Assembly (NCBI RefSeq): GCF_018449725.1
Contig: NZ_JAAVVC010000027.1
Coordinates: 46,024 to 110,023 of the forward strand
Direction: 5' to 3'
DNA: 64,000 nt
Source: Pseudomonas sp. dw_612
GTDB taxonomy: Bacteria > Pseudomonadota > Gammaproteobacteria > Pseudomonadales > Pseudomonadaceae
Shown: one piece after another, positions 16,833 through 25,739 of the stretch
Numbering within the stretch: the stretch's first letter is position 1
How the letters are laid out: the number at the start of each line of letters is the position of its first letter
Translations under genes and position numbers: made by a program
Notes under the pieces: model-generated
Seen by the model: only the letters and a program-made list of their open reading frames with translations
What the model was told of the DNA's origin: nothing
Databases searched by the model: none

Positions 16833-17786
16833 ATGTCAAAGCCCTTCAAGAATGCTGTCCTTACCGGTCTGGTGGTTGCACTGGCTCTGTCCTTCACGCT
16901 GCCGGCCCAGGCCAGGGAAACGGTGCGCATCGGTTACCAGAAATCATCGACCCTGATCACCCTGCTGAAAACCCAGGGCACCCTGGAAAAGGCCCTCGCG
17001 CAGAACAACATCGACGTGACCTGGCATGAGTTCTCCAGTGGCCTGCCGCTGCTGGAGGCGTTGAACGTGGGCAATGTCGATATCAGCGCCGACGTAGCCG
17101 ATACCGTGCCGATTTTCGCTCAAGCGGCGCAGGCCAAACTGACCTACTTCGCCGAGGAAGCGCCCTCGCCTTCGGCCCAGGCCATTGTCGTGCGCAAGGA
17201 TTCACCCTTGCAGCAATTGGCGGATTTGAAAGGCAAGAAAGTCGCGGTGACCAAAGCGGCGGGTTCCCACTACTTGCTGATCGCGGCGCTGAACAAGGCC
17301 GGCTTAAAGTTTTCCGACATCGAACCGGCCTACCTGTCGCCTGCTGATGGCCGGGCGGCTTTCGAGAACAACAAGGTCGACGCCTGGGTCACCTGGGAAC
17401 CCTTCCTCACCGGCGTGCAACGCCAACTGCCGACCCGCACTCTGGCTGACGGTGTCGGCCTGGCCAGTTACAAACGCTACTACCTGACCAGCAACACTTA
17501 CGCCAAGGAACACCCTGAAGTGCTGAAGCTGGTTTACGAACAACTGCACAAGGCCGGTGACTGGATCAAACACAACCCGCGCGATGCCGCACAAGTGCTC
17601 GGGCCGTTGTGGGGCAACCTGGATGTGGAAACCGTCGAAGCGGCCAATGCCCATCGCAGTTACCAGGTACAACCGGTGAAGGCGGATCAACTGGGCGAAC
17701 AGCAAAAAATTGCCGATGCGTTTTTTGCCGAGGGGTTGTTGCCTAAAGCGGTGGATGCCAAGGATGTCGCGATCTGGAAGCCCTGA
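16833..17786 (+). CDS. Aliphatic sulfonate-type ABC substrate-binding protein (SsuA-like)
   Basis: 317 residues. The signal peptide ends at LPAQA, and the mature part begins RETVRIGYQKSSTLITLLK. The SsuA/TauA fold is recognisable in FSSGLPLLEALNVGNVDISA, KGKKVAVTKAAGSHYLLI and VDAWVTWEPFL. It is an orphan receptor: no permease or ATPase gene is adjacent, so it probably feeds a transporter encoded elsewhere. It is divergent from the Mop gene across a 226-bp AT-rich promoter region. Confidence 0.92.
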   Translation: MSKPFKNAVLTGLVVALALSFTLPAQARETVRIGYQKSSTLITLLKTQGTLEKALAQNNIDVTWHEFSSGLPLLEALNVGNVDISADVADTVPIFAQAAQAKLTYFAEEAPSPSAQAIVVRKDSPLQQLADLKGKKVAVTKAAGSHYLLIAALNKAGLKFSDIEPAYLSPADGRAAFENNKVDAWVTWEPFLTGVQRQLPTRTLADGVGLASYKRYYLTSNTYAKEHPEVLKLVYEQLHKAGDWIKHNPRDAAQVLGPLWGNLDVETVEAANAHRSYQVQPVKADQLGEQQKIADAFFAEGLLPKAVDAKDVAIWKP

Positions 17787-17803
17787 TTCACCACAATCAA
17801 ATG

Positions 17804-18030
17804 GTAGGAGCGAGGCTTGCCCGCAATGGCGGTGGGTCAGTCAACATCCATGTTGGCTGTGATGACCTCTTCGCGAGCAAGCCCGCTCCCACAAGGGGTT
17901 TGTGGTGTTACACAACTATCTGATTCATCCAGGATCAACTGTGGGAGCGGGCTTGCTCGCGAAAGCGGTGTTTCAGCCCATGAAGATGCGTCGGATGTAC
18001 CAGCCTCTTCGCGGGCAAGCCCGCTCCCAC
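17804..18030. repeat. Two REP pairs between SsuA-like and OprD genes
   Basis: Inverted REP pairs at 17804-17892 and 17941-18030 (GTRGGAGCGRGGCTTGCYCGC and the reverse complement), 137 bp apart start to start. They separate two converging genes and end 4 bp before the porin stop codon. No gene is seen in 17787-18034. Confidence 0.9.
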
Positions 18031-18034
18031 AGGG

Positions 18035-19369
18035 CTACATGAAGTTGTAGGTGTAGTTGAAGATCAGTCGGGTCTGATCCTGGTCGGGGATGTTGGTGCC
18101 GCCACCGCGATAGGTGCCATGACGCACTGTCGTGCCGAAGCCCTTAAGCGCGCCAGTCTGGATGACGTAGTCGACCCGCATGTCGGTTTCCCATTCCTTC
18201 TGATCAGCGCCACCGGCCGCCACGGACTTGATGTCATCGCCATGCAGATAAGCGACGGAAGCCTTCAGGCCCGGCACGCCCATTGCCGCGAAGTCATAGG
18301 AATACTGACCGAACGTGGTGTTCTCACCCGCGCGTGCGAACTGGTTGATCACGCTGTCGGTGAACAGATAAAAACTGGCACCGCCCGCCCCTTCATTCGC
18401 CAGGTTGCCCTGGTTCACCCAGACAAAACCACCGTCGTCGGAGACCCGCTGATGGCCGAGCATCAGCGCGTTGCCACCCAGCGTGTAAGTGAACATCGCT
18501 GACCAGGTCTTGTTGTCGACCTCGCCGGGCGTTCTGGCGTAACCACCATTGTTATTGAACAAGTAGCCGGCGGTGCCATTGGCGCCGTCGGAGCGGCTGT
18601 CGAAATAGCGCAGGTCGGTTTTGAAGGACTGGTCATCGCCGATGGGCAACACGTGAACCAGGCCGAGAAAGTGCTGCTTGTAGAAGTCTTCGAGGTTCGA
18701 ATAGTAGTACTGCAACGTCAGGTCTTTGGTGACGTTCCAGTCGACGCCGCCGAAGCGGAACTGGTTGCTGTCCTCGGTGCCGCCCGCCACGGACAGGCCG
18801 GTGCGGTTACTCGATGCGCGGCCCGTTGCATGTTCAAGTTGCCCGGCGATAAAGGTGAAGTTGTCGATTTCCTTCGAGGTGATCATGCCGCCCTCGAACG
18901 TTTGCGGCAACACACGCGCATCGTTGGCCACCAGAATCGGCAGATTGGGCGCCAGGGTGCTGCCGTAACGTGCTTCGGTCCTGGAGAAGCGCGCCTTGGC
19001 GGTGGCGCCCAGGCGGCTCCACTGATCCACGGCCGAACCGTCGCTGTCGCTGGGGGTGAAGCTGTTGTTATCGGGATGAAGTCCTTTACCGCCATCCAGG
19101 TGAATGCCGACCAGCGCCTGAACGTCCAGGCCGAAACCGACAGCCCCCTCGGTGAAGCCGGACAAATAGTCCAGCCTGAAACCTTGCGCCCATTCGCGCT
19201 GGTCGGCACCGCCTTCGCGGTTGTCGTTGTCGTAGTAGAAATTGCGTGCGGAAACACTGGCTTTACTGTCCTCCAGAAAGGCCGCGTGGGCAGCCTGACT
19301 CAGGGTCACGCCCATGGTCAGACCGGCCAGTGCGATGGAGGCGGACAGCGATTTATTGTTGTTTTTCAT
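18035..19369 (-). CDS. OprD-family outer-membrane porin
   Basis: 444 residues. The signal peptide ends near SQAAHA, and the mature start AFLEDSKASVSARNFYYDND is typical of OprD. The barrel strands include the LPNLPILVANDARVLPQTFEGG loop 3 region characteristic of the family, and the C-terminus is TRLIFNYTYNFM. OprD porins pass small carboxylates or amino acids. It is the last gene of the catabolic cluster 19496-30017, so it may bring in that pathway's substrate. Gap to the dehydrogenase gene: 126 bp, holding a 21-bp hairpin at 19428-19448. Confidence 0.93.
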   Translation of the reverse strand: MKNNNKSLSASIALAGLTMGVTLSQAAHAAFLEDSKASVSARNFYYDNDNREGGADQREWAQGFRLDYLSGFTEGAVGFGLDVQALVGIHLDGGKGLHPDNNSFTPSDSDGSAVDQWSRLGATAKARFSRTEARYGSTLAPNLPILVANDARVLPQTFEGGMITSKEIDNFTFIAGQLEHATGRASSNRTGLSVAGGTEDSNQFRFGGVDWNVTKDLTLQYYYSNLEDFYKQHFLGLVHVLPIGDDQSFKTDLRYFDSRSDGANGTAGYLFNNNGGYARTPGEVDNKTWSAMFTYTLGGNALMLGHQRVSDDGGFVWVNQGNLANEGAGGASFYLFTDSVINQFARAGENTTFGQYSYDFAAMGVPGLKASVAYLHGDDIKSVAAGGADQKEWETDMRVDYVIQTGALKGFGTTVRHGTYRGGGTNIPDQDQTRLIFNYTYNFM

Positions 19370-19495
19370 GTGTACTCCCGAGATGCGTTTTTATTATGAG
19401 TGAATCGTCAGGCACTGCTTCGCCCTACGGCTCTCCTGAAGAGAGCCGCGGTTGCAGGGTTTGCTACGGGTTTTTTGGGCGACAGGCGCCCCTTG

Positions 19496-20380
19496 CTACG
19501 GGCCCGCCCACGCCTCGATGTCGAGCACCAGCTCGGTCAGGTCGCGCTTGCCGCCGTCGTGCAGCGCCGCGACATTCCACATCTGACGCAAACTGCTGCC
19601 CACCCACATCGGCACGCCCAGCGCCTGGCACTCATCGACCGCCAGGCCGATGTCCTTGCAGACGCTGCCAATAGGAAAGCCAAAATCGAAGGTGCGCGGC
19701 AGCACGTGTTTGGGGAATTTATCCAGGGTCGCGCCGTTCTTGCCGCTGCCGGCATTGATCACCGACATCATCACTTCGGGGTCGAGTCCGCCCTTCACCC
19801 CGGCGACGAACGCCTCGGCGGTGATGGCGAAGGCCGTGGTCGAAAGCATGTTGTTGAGCAGCTTGAGCAACTGCCCTTGCCCGGCCTGCTCGCCCACCAC
19901 GAATACCTTGCCGAACACATCGAACAGCTCGCGCACCTCGGCGATGGCCTCAGGCTTGCCCGCGACCATCATGGCCAACGTGCCTTTCTGCGCGCCCGCG
20001 GCGCCGCCGCTGACCGGTGCATCGACGGTTTCGATGCCCCTAGCGAGAAGACCGGCGGCGACCTCCTGCTCCGCACGTGAGCCGACTGTCGACAGGTCGA
20101 CCAGAATCCGCACCGCCGAGCCCTCGACGATGCCCTTTGCGCCTAAGACCACGGCTTTGAAAATCGCCGGGTTCGGCAAACTGGTGAAGATGATTTCCGC
20201 ACTGTTCGCGACTTCCAGGACGCTTTGTGCCACCCGTGCGCCCAACGCCGACAGTTCGTCCAGCGCCTGCGCATCGGTATCGAAAATCACCAATGAGTGG
20301 CCCTGCTCGATCAAACGTCGAGCCATGGGACGACCCATGACCCCGACCCCGATAAATCCAAGCAATCTATTGTCTGTCAT
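19496..20380 (-). CDS. Beta-hydroxyacid dehydrogenase, 3-hydroxyisobutyrate dehydrogenase family (copy 1)
   Basis: 294 residues. The N-terminal Rossmann motif GFIGVGVMGRPMA is at 9-21, the substrate-site motif DAPVSGGAAGAQKGTL is near 118-133, and the catalytic Lys is in GQLLKLLNNML. The all-alpha C-terminal domain follows. The enzyme oxidises a 3-hydroxy acid with NAD(P). It is one of three such paralogues in the cluster (the others at 24789 and 29124), and pairwise divergence suggests different steps. It is 73 bp downstream of the MmgE/PrpD gene. Confidence 0.9.
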   Translation of the reverse strand: MTDNRLLGFIGVGVMGRPMARRLIEQGHSLVIFDTDAQALDELSALGARVAQSVLEVANSAEIIFTSLPNPAIFKAVVLGAKGIVEGSAVRILVDLSTVGSRAEQEVAAGLLARGIETVDAPVSGGAAGAQKGTLAMMVAGKPEAIAEVRELFDVFGKVFVVGEQAGQGQLLKLLNNMLSTTAFAITAEAFVAGVKGGLDPEVMMSVINAGSGKNGATLDKFPKHVLPRTFDFGFPIGSVCKDIGLAVDECQALGVPMWVGSSLRQMWNVAALHDGGKRDLTELVLDIEAWAGP

Positions 20381-20453
20381 GTCCGCTCCCGAAATTTCAA
20401 ACCATTGCGCCGCGCCCTTGGCCAGAGTGGCCTGTGGCTGCAGCGATCGACAT

Positions 20454-21839
20454 TCATCTGCCGGTGGCGAGTTGCATCACAACGCTCGCATCCGACGCCT
20501 GATCCAGTGACCACAGCGCATCAATCAACGGTTCAACCGCGCAGCCCGAACCACCGTATTCAGCGAGTTCGCGCAATTTGCGTTCAAGGTCGGGATCGCT
20601 GAGCGGTGCGGCCAGGCTGCCTCGGGAAACCGAGACCTTGCGCGACAGCGTCTGGCCGGATTGCAGCAGGATCCGCACCTGCGCCGCTTCCACTGCGTAA
20701 CCCGTGTCATCGATGAACACCAACTTGGGATACAGCGCCCGTAACGCCGGGTCGGCCACCGCCGAATCGCTGAATTGCGCGAGGCCTGCCTCCCCCGTTG
20801 ACAAGGCCACGGCGACCGCATGCTGGGCGCTGACCTGCGACTCCCGGCCGCTGCGGATGTCGGGCCGATCCGTGCGCTCGCGCAGCAGTGGGTGGCCAGT
20901 CAACTCGACGCGCACGACGTCGTCCATCGACCATGCGCGGTCTTGATAAAGCGCCAGGCACGCCTCAATCACCGGGTTCAACACCACACCACAGGGATAC
21001 GGTTTGTAGGTGTTGGCCGACAACGCCCAACGCTCGCCCAACCCCTCGCTGACCTGGAGAAAATCCGGGCGTTCGCCCATGACCCGAAGGAAGCCGCGCT
21101 CGCCCTCGATCGGTCGCTCGGGGCCGGCAAAACCTTGCTGAGCCAGTAGCGCCGAGAGCAGCCCGTTACGCGCCGAATTGCCGACACCGATGCTCTTTGC
21201 CGCACTGCCCAGCGTCTCCACCAGACCCGAGGACTGGGCACTGGCATTGCCCAGCGCCCACAGGTGCTGCTGCGCATCCAGGCCCAGCAGTTTCGCCGAC
21301 GCGGCCGCTGCGCCAAAAACGCCGCAGGTGGAGGTGATATGCCAGCCGCGCTGGTAGTGATCCGGAAAAATGGCCATGCCCAGGCGACACTCGACTTCAA
21401 CCCCCAGAACAAACGCCAGCAGCAGTTGTTCACCGGACACTGGCGTCGTCTCGGCTAACGCAAACAGCGCGGCGGCCACCGGCGCGGTCGGATGAATGAT
21501 CGTCGGAATATGGGTGTCGTCGAAGTCGTAGACATTCGCACTCATGGCGTTCAGCGAGGCGGCATGCAGCATGTCCGTGCGCTGCGCACGTCCGACCAGT
21601 CGCGCTTGCTGCCCCGCGCGAAAACGCTGGAACAGCGAGATCGCTTTGCCGACATCCGGGTCATTGCACCCCGCCAGACAGACCGCAAAATAATTCACTA
21701 GCGCTCGCTTGGCCTCATACCGCACGGCCTCGGGCACGTCGCTCCACTGGGTACGCTCGATGAACCCGGCCAGTTGTCGCGTCAACGGCGGTACCTCGGT
21801 GCCACGATAAATCTCGGGGCGAACTTCGCCTCTGGTCAT
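20454..21839 (-). CDS. MmgE/PrpD family protein
   Basis: 461 residues from ATG 21839, preceded by GGAGACAAG; a longer frame to 21884 lacks a ribosome site. All-alpha N-terminal domain with VNYFAVCLAGCNDPDV, then DFDDTHIPTIIHPTAPVAAA near 110-129 and the family's IPAHP-like region. MmgE/PrpD enzymes include 2-methylcitrate dehydratase, cis-aconitate decarboxylase and epimerases acting on di- and tricarboxylates. No prpB or prpC gene is near, so a methylcitrate cycle is not supported. It is part of the catabolic cluster. Confidence 0.88.
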   Translation of the reverse strand: MTRGEVRPEIYRGTEVPPLTRQLAGFIERTQWSDVPEAVRYEAKRALVNYFAVCLAGCNDPDVGKAISLFQRFRAGQQARLVGRAQRTDMLHAASLNAMSANVYDFDDTHIPTIIHPTAPVAAALFALAETTPVSGEQLLLAFVLGVEVECRLGMAIFPDHYQRGWHITSTCGVFGAAAASAKLLGLDAQQHLWALGNASAQSSGLVETLGSAAKSIGVGNSARNGLLSALLAQQGFAGPERPIEGERGFLRVMGERPDFLQVSEGLGERWALSANTYKPYPCGVVLNPVIEACLALYQDRAWSMDDVVRVELTGHPLLRERTDRPDIRSGRESQVSAQHAVAVALSTGEAGLAQFSDSAVADPALRALYPKLVFIDDTGYAVEAAQVRILLQSGQTLSRKVSVSRGSLAAPLSDPDLERKLRELAEYGGSGCAVEPLIDALWSLDQASDASVVMQLATGR

Positions 21840-21887
21840 GCTTGTCTCCTTCAAGGGTGGCCCGGTTTTCTGCTGTCGTCGCACGAT

Positions 21888-22667
21888 TCAGTTCGCCAGC
21901 CAACCGTCGTCCACCGGCAGGGTCGCGCCGGTGATAGGGGTGCCCGAGACGCTGCACAGGAACACCACCAGATCCGCCACGTGTGCGGCCTCGACAAACC
22001 GTCCGGTGCCCTGCTTGCCCTGCAAGAACTCGCGGGTGGCGGTGTCACGGTCCAGTTGCTTGTCCGCCATCAAAGCCGTGAGACGGCTTTCGATATTGGG
22101 GGTCAGCACTGAACCGGGGCACACCGCGTTACAGGTAATGCCCTGCCCCTGCGTTTCCACCGCCACCGCACGGGTCAACCCGAGCAAGGCGGTTTTGGTG
22201 GTCACGTAATCAATACGGTTGGCAATGGCGCGCGAGCCATAGGCGGAGGACATGTTGATGATCCGTCCCCAGCCCCGCGCACGCATGCCCGGCAAGGCCA
22301 GCTGGATGGCACGAAAAGCAGCGGTGAGATTGACCGCCAACGCCTGATCCCAACGCTCACCCGGAAAATCTTCAATGGGTGCAAAGTGCCGGATCACGGC
22401 GTTATTGATCAGCACATCAATGCCGCCCATCCGCGCCTGCGCATCGCCAATCAGCACGTCGACGGCGTCGGACGCGGTCAAATCGGCACGCACGTAGCAG
22501 ACCGCTACGCCATGCTCGCGCTCCATGGCCTGGCAAGTCGCTGTCATCTCCTGTGGCGACTCGAGGCCATGCAGCACCAGGTTGCAACCGGCAGCGGCCA
22601 GGCCTCGGGCCATCGCCAGGCCGAGCCCGTTCGACGAACCGGTGATCAGCGCCGTTTTACCTTTCAT
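21888..22667 (-). CDS. Short-chain dehydrogenase/reductase, 3-hydroxybutyrate dehydrogenase-like
   Basis: 259 residues. NAD-binding TGSSNGLGLAMA near 10-21, NNAV near 87-90, catalytic Ser in INMSSAYG, and Tyr-x3-Lys in DYVTTKTALLGLTRA. The C-terminal EAAHVADLVVFLCS and ITGATLPVDDGW resemble D-3-hydroxybutyrate dehydrogenases. It overlaps the metallo-hydrolase gene upstream by 4 bp, suggesting that lactone hydrolysis and oxidation of the released hydroxyl are consecutive steps (inference). Confidence 0.9.
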   Translation of the reverse strand: MKGKTALITGSSNGLGLAMARGLAAAGCNLVLHGLESPQEMTATCQAMEREHGVAVCYVRADLTASDAVDVLIGDAQARMGGIDVLINNAVIRHFAPIEDFPGERWDQALAVNLTAAFRAIQLALPGMRARGWGRIINMSSAYGSRAIANRIDYVTTKTALLGLTRAVAVETQGQGITCNAVCPGSVLTPNIESRLTALMADKQLDRDTATREFLQGKQGTGRFVEAAHVADLVVFLCSVSGTPITGATLPVDDGWLAN

Positions 22668-23512
22668 GCCTGCGCCCCGGCTGAGCCGATACGCACTGCA
22701 AACGAAGGATCGTTCGGGTCCACCGGTGCAAAACGGTTCATGACGTCAGGGTCATGCCCGGGAATGACCACCGCGCCGGGTTGCTCGTGCAACCATTCGC
22801 GGATTTGCGCATAGCCCTGGTACATATCGGCCAGGCTATCGAGCACGGCGAAAGGACGGTCCTGTTCCAGTTCTTCGTAGTAGTGAATGGCGTCCGACGC
22901 GAGGATCACCGGCCCGTCCGGCATTTGCACCACGACGGCCAACTGGCCGGGGGTATGACCGCCGATCTCATAGAGCTCGATGCCCGGGATCAGGGTGTTA
23001 CGAGGCTCGTCGAGCAAGGTGATGCGACCGGCGTCGGCCAGCCTCTGGATGAACTGGATATCCAGAGGGTCGATGTGGTGGGCGTACTGTGGACGCTTGC
23101 CCATGTCCGTTGACCAGAAGTCGAACTCTTTGCGCGACATGACGATTTTCGCGTTGGGGTACAGACCGAGATTGCCGGCGTGATCGTAGTGAGCGTGGGT
23201 CAACACCAACAGCTTGACCTCGGCCGGATCGATGCCCAGGCGCGCCAGTGCATCGGCCGGCGCTACCACCGGCTGACGACGACGGGCAATCGCGGCTTCG
23301 GGGCTGAACCCGGTGTCGATGACGATGGTCTGGTCGGCGTTGCGAAAAATCCAGAAGAAGTAATCCATGGTGATTTCGGCATCCGGCTCTTTGTAGGCAC
23401 GGAAGTTGTAATAGCACTCGCTTTTGCTCGTCTGGCGGGTGCCGTAACGCACGATGATGATTTCGGGATCGGTCCAGTCGGGCTTCACGGTCGCCGCTGA
23501 TAGGGTGTTCAT
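22664..23512 (-). CDS. Metallo-beta-lactamase-fold hydrolase, N-acyl-homoserine-lactonase family
   Basis: 282 residues from ATG 23512 with AGGAGT upstream. The dinuclear metal motif is TLTHAHYDHAG-like (LVLTHAHYDHAGNLG), with GHTPGQL, SDAIHYYEE and the distal PGHDP. The family includes AHL lactonases of the AttM/AiiB group and other lactonases such as gamma-butyrolactone-type enzymes. Inside an operon of dehydrogenases and with no luxI/luxR nearby, opening a lactone intermediate is more likely than quorum quenching. It overlaps the SDR gene by 4 bp. Confidence 0.88.
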   Translation of the reverse strand: MNTLSAATVKPDWTDPEIIIVRYGTRQTSKSECYYNFRAYKEPDAEITMDYFFWIFRNADQTIVIDTGFSPEAAIARRRQPVVAPADALARLGIDPAEVKLLVLTHAHYDHAGNLGLYPNAKIVMSRKEFDFWSTDMGKRPQYAHHIDPLDIQFIQRLADAGRITLLDEPRNTLIPGIELYEIGGHTPGQLAVVVQMPDGPVILASDAIHYYEELEQDRPFAVLDSLADMYQGYAQIREWLHEQPGAVVIPGHDPDVMNRFAPVDPNDPSFAVRIGSAGAQA

Positions 23513-23579
23513 AGCTGACTCCTGAGGAGAAGAACGCATGGGTGTGCCACGCTCTTGTTTTTATAGGGTTGTTTGATAG

Positions 23580-24335
23580 TTACCGTGTCTCGCCAAGCGC
23601 CTGTTCGAGCATTGGCGCCGCCAGCAACGCACCGTGGATGCCGATGACACTGACGATCTCCAGCATTTCCATGATTTCCTCGGCCGTCGTGCCATAGCCC
23701 AAGGCGTTGCGCATGTGCAGTTTCAAGCCCGGTACATAGAGGTGCGTGGCGGCGGCATCGAACGCGCAGTAGATCAGTTCCTTGATTTTTGGCGGCAGGA
23801 CGCCGGTGCGCCACGGCACCGAAGAAAACTCGACGTAGGCTTCGAACAGTTCCGGGTCGAGTTCCAGCAAACCTTCCCAGGACGCATGCCAATAACCACG
23901 GTTTTTCACGAAACTGTCCTTGAGCGCTTCGCGCCGGGCATCCAGCGGCACCGGACCGTTGTGCAAGCCTTCCTCCTCCAGCACTTCCAGCAGCACCGGC
24001 ACGCCGACGTTGGAGGCATGGATGCCGACGGTGCTGATCAACTCCAGCACTTCCATCAATTCTTCAGCGGTGGCGCCATGCTTGATCGCTGCGCGCAAAT
24101 GCTCCTGAACGCCCGGCGCATACAAATGCGTGGCCGCAGCATCGGCGGCAATGGCGATGAAGGATTTGACCTTGTTCTCCAGGTGGTTCTTTTTCCACGG
24201 GACCGCGGCAAACCCCGAGTACGCTTCGAGAAAACCGGCATCCAGGCGCAGGACACTGTCCCAGGCCGGGCTCCAGGCACCGCCCGCATCAATGAAAGCC
24301 TGTTTTACGTGCTGCTGTTTTTGCGTGAGCATCAT
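23580..24335 (-). CDS. Tandem carboxymuconolactone-decarboxylase-domain protein
   Basis: 251 residues from the ATG pair at 24335; upstream frame to 24689 is non-coding shadow. Two homologous halves: AADAAATHLYAPGVQEHLR with EELMEVLELISTVGIH, and AFDAAATHLYVPGLKLHMRN with EEIMEMLEIVSVIGIH. Neither half has the CxxC of AhpD, so decarboxylase- or isomerase-like chemistry is more likely than peroxidase activity. It is flanked by 67-bp gaps on both sides (cupin upstream, lactonase downstream). Confidence 0.87.
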   Translation of the reverse strand: MMLTQKQQHVKQAFIDAGGAWSPAWDSVLRLDAGFLEAYSGFAAVPWKKNHLENKVKSFIAIAADAAATHLYAPGVQEHLRAAIKHGATAEELMEVLELISTVGIHASNVGVPVLLEVLEEEGLHNGPVPLDARREALKDSFVKNRGYWHASWEGLLELDPELFEAYVEFSSVPWRTGVLPPKIKELIYCAFDAAATHLYVPGLKLHMRNALGYGTTAEEIMEMLEIVSVIGIHGALLAAPMLEQALGETR

Positions 24336-24402
24336 CGTCTTTCCTTCATCAAGGGACCCCGGCAAACGGCGTCGCCCACCGGGGTATCGAGCTATTGAGC
24401 GG

Positions 24403-24792
24403 TCACCGAACTGCGCGCAAATAGTCCTGATCCGAGACCGCTTCCTCCCAGACGGTTTTACCGATGGAGGTCGCCAGATGAACCATGAAGTGGGTGGTAT
24501 TGGCGCCGTGCCAATGGCGTTCGTGCGGACCGATCCACACCGTGTCGCCCTGGCGAATGACTTCCGGCTCACGGCCTTCAATGCAGATCCAGCCGCTGCC
24601 GGCGCTGACGTAGAGCACCTGGCCCTGCTCATGGCTGTGCCAGAAGGTGCGTGCACCCGGCGTGAACGACACGTTGTTGATCGTGACACCGTCAGTGGTC
24701 GGCATCACCGGATCGGCCCAGACCACCCCGGTGAATGTCGATGAGCGTTGCTCTGAAACGGCGCCACTGGCGTTACCGTGAATAACCTTCAT
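24403..24792 (-). CDS. Small cupin-domain protein
   Basis: 129 residues, one cupin barrel. Motif 1 is FWHSHEQGQVLYVSAG (His-x-His, Glu/Gln) and motif 2 is GDTVWIGPHERHWHGAN, giving a full set of likely metal ligands. Such cupins often accompany carboxymuconolactone-decarboxylase-like proteins as decarboxylases, isomerases or hydroxynitrile-lyase-like enzymes. Its start overlaps the stop of the upstream dehydrogenase gene by 4 bp. The reaction is unknown. Confidence 0.87.
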   Translation of the reverse strand: MKVIHGNASGAVSEQRSSTFTGVVWADPVMPTTDGVTINNVSFTPGARTFWHSHEQGQVLYVSAGSGWICIEGREPEVIRQGDTVWIGPHERHWHGANTTHFMVHLATSIGKTVWEEAVSDQDYLRAVR

Positions 24793-25700
24793 GCCTTGCC
24801 TCCTGTTGATTCCTCGTGAAGCCGGATACCGCCGGACATATCGCCGATGGCATCCACGACCTTGTTGCTGATCTGATCGCCGTACCCCAACGCCACCTGC
24901 AAACCGAAACTCGCCAGCGGCCCGGACGCATTGAGCGAGGCGACCCCCAGTTCGCGGGCGCGCTCGATGTAGAGCACAACGTCCTTGCTCATCAACTTGC
25001 CGGTCAGGCCGCCTTCCAGGTAGTTGCCATCGACGATGTAGGGGAAGCGGTTCTGTGTGGCGAAGTTGACGCCGCTGCTGCTGTTGAGCACGTCCAGCAG
25101 GCGATGAAGGTCGAGCCCGGCTTTCTTGCCCGCGACCATCACTTCGGCCGTCGCGGCCAGGCTGACCGCATTGAGGAAGTTGTTGAGCAGCTTGGTGGTG
25201 TGCCCACTGCCGCTTTCGCCCATGTTGAACACCTTGCTGGCAATGGGTTTGAACACCCAGTCAAGCGCTTCGATCGTGGACACGTCACCGCCGACCATCA
25301 GCGTCAACGTGCCCTTCTGCGCGGCCGCGGCACCGCCGGAAATACCGGCGTCGACATACTGCACGCCGCGTTGGGCGAACAGGCCGTTCAAGCGGATCGT
25401 CGAACTGGCGGCGGCGGTACTCAGGTCGACGATCGTCTGGCCTTCACGGCAATGCTGCAGCAGGCCATCGACGCCCTCCACCACCATTTCAACCACTTTG
25501 CTGTCCGGCAGCGACAACAGAATGACGTCGGCCTTGTCCGCGATCTCGCGGATCGAGGCGGCCAGTTGCGCCCCGGCGGCATGCACTCGCTGCGGTTGCG
25601 GGTCGTAACCGAGTACGGTCAAGCCTGAGTCGACGAGGCAGCGCGTCATTCTGCCGCCCATGTTGCCGAGTCCGACAAAGCCAATTGTTTTGTTGCTCAC
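24789..25700 (-). CDS. Beta-hydroxyacid dehydrogenase (copy 2)
   Basis: 303 residues, with GTG start at 25700 after a GAGGAGAA ribosome site. Rossmann motif GFVGLGNMGGRM at 7-18, substrate motif DAGISGGAAAAQKGTL (Gly where the family usually has Pro: DAPVSGG), and catalytic Lys in HTTKLLNNFLNAVS. It is paralogous to the proteins encoded at 19496 and 29124. Gap to the MFS gene: 39 bp. The substrate is presumably a 3-hydroxy acid. Confidence 0.9.
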   Translation of the reverse strand: MSNKTIGFVGLGNMGGRMTRCLVDSGLTVLGYDPQPQRVHAAGAQLAASIREIADKADVILLSLPDSKVVEMVVEGVDGLLQHCREGQTIVDLSTAAASSTIRLNGLFAQRGVQYVDAGISGGAAAAQKGTLTLMVGGDVSTIEALDWVFKPIASKVFNMGESGSGHTTKLLNNFLNAVSLAATAEVMVAGKKAGLDLHRLLDVLNSSSGVNFATQNRFPYIVDGNYLEGGLTGKLMSKDVVLYIERARELGVASLNASGPLASFGLQVALGYGDQISNKVVDAIGDMSGGIRLHEESTGGKA

Positions 25701-25739
25701 GGCGGTTCTCCTCTGTTCAAAAGGACGGGGTGATACCCG

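Noticed and set aside
19428..19448. 8-bp-stem hairpin CGGCTCTC/GAGAGCCG taken as a terminator
   Set aside because: It lies upstream of the OprD gene within the operon and has no T-run on the minus strand, so intrinsic termination is unsupported.
20454..21839. Methylcitrate cycle (prpD)
   Set aside because: No methylcitrate synthase, lyase or acnD/prpF gene is present, and the MmgE/PrpD family is functionally broad.
22664..23512. Quorum-quenching lactonase
   Set aside because: The family fits, but it is embedded and translationally coupled in a catabolic operon with no quorum genes, so a pathway lactone is the better reading.
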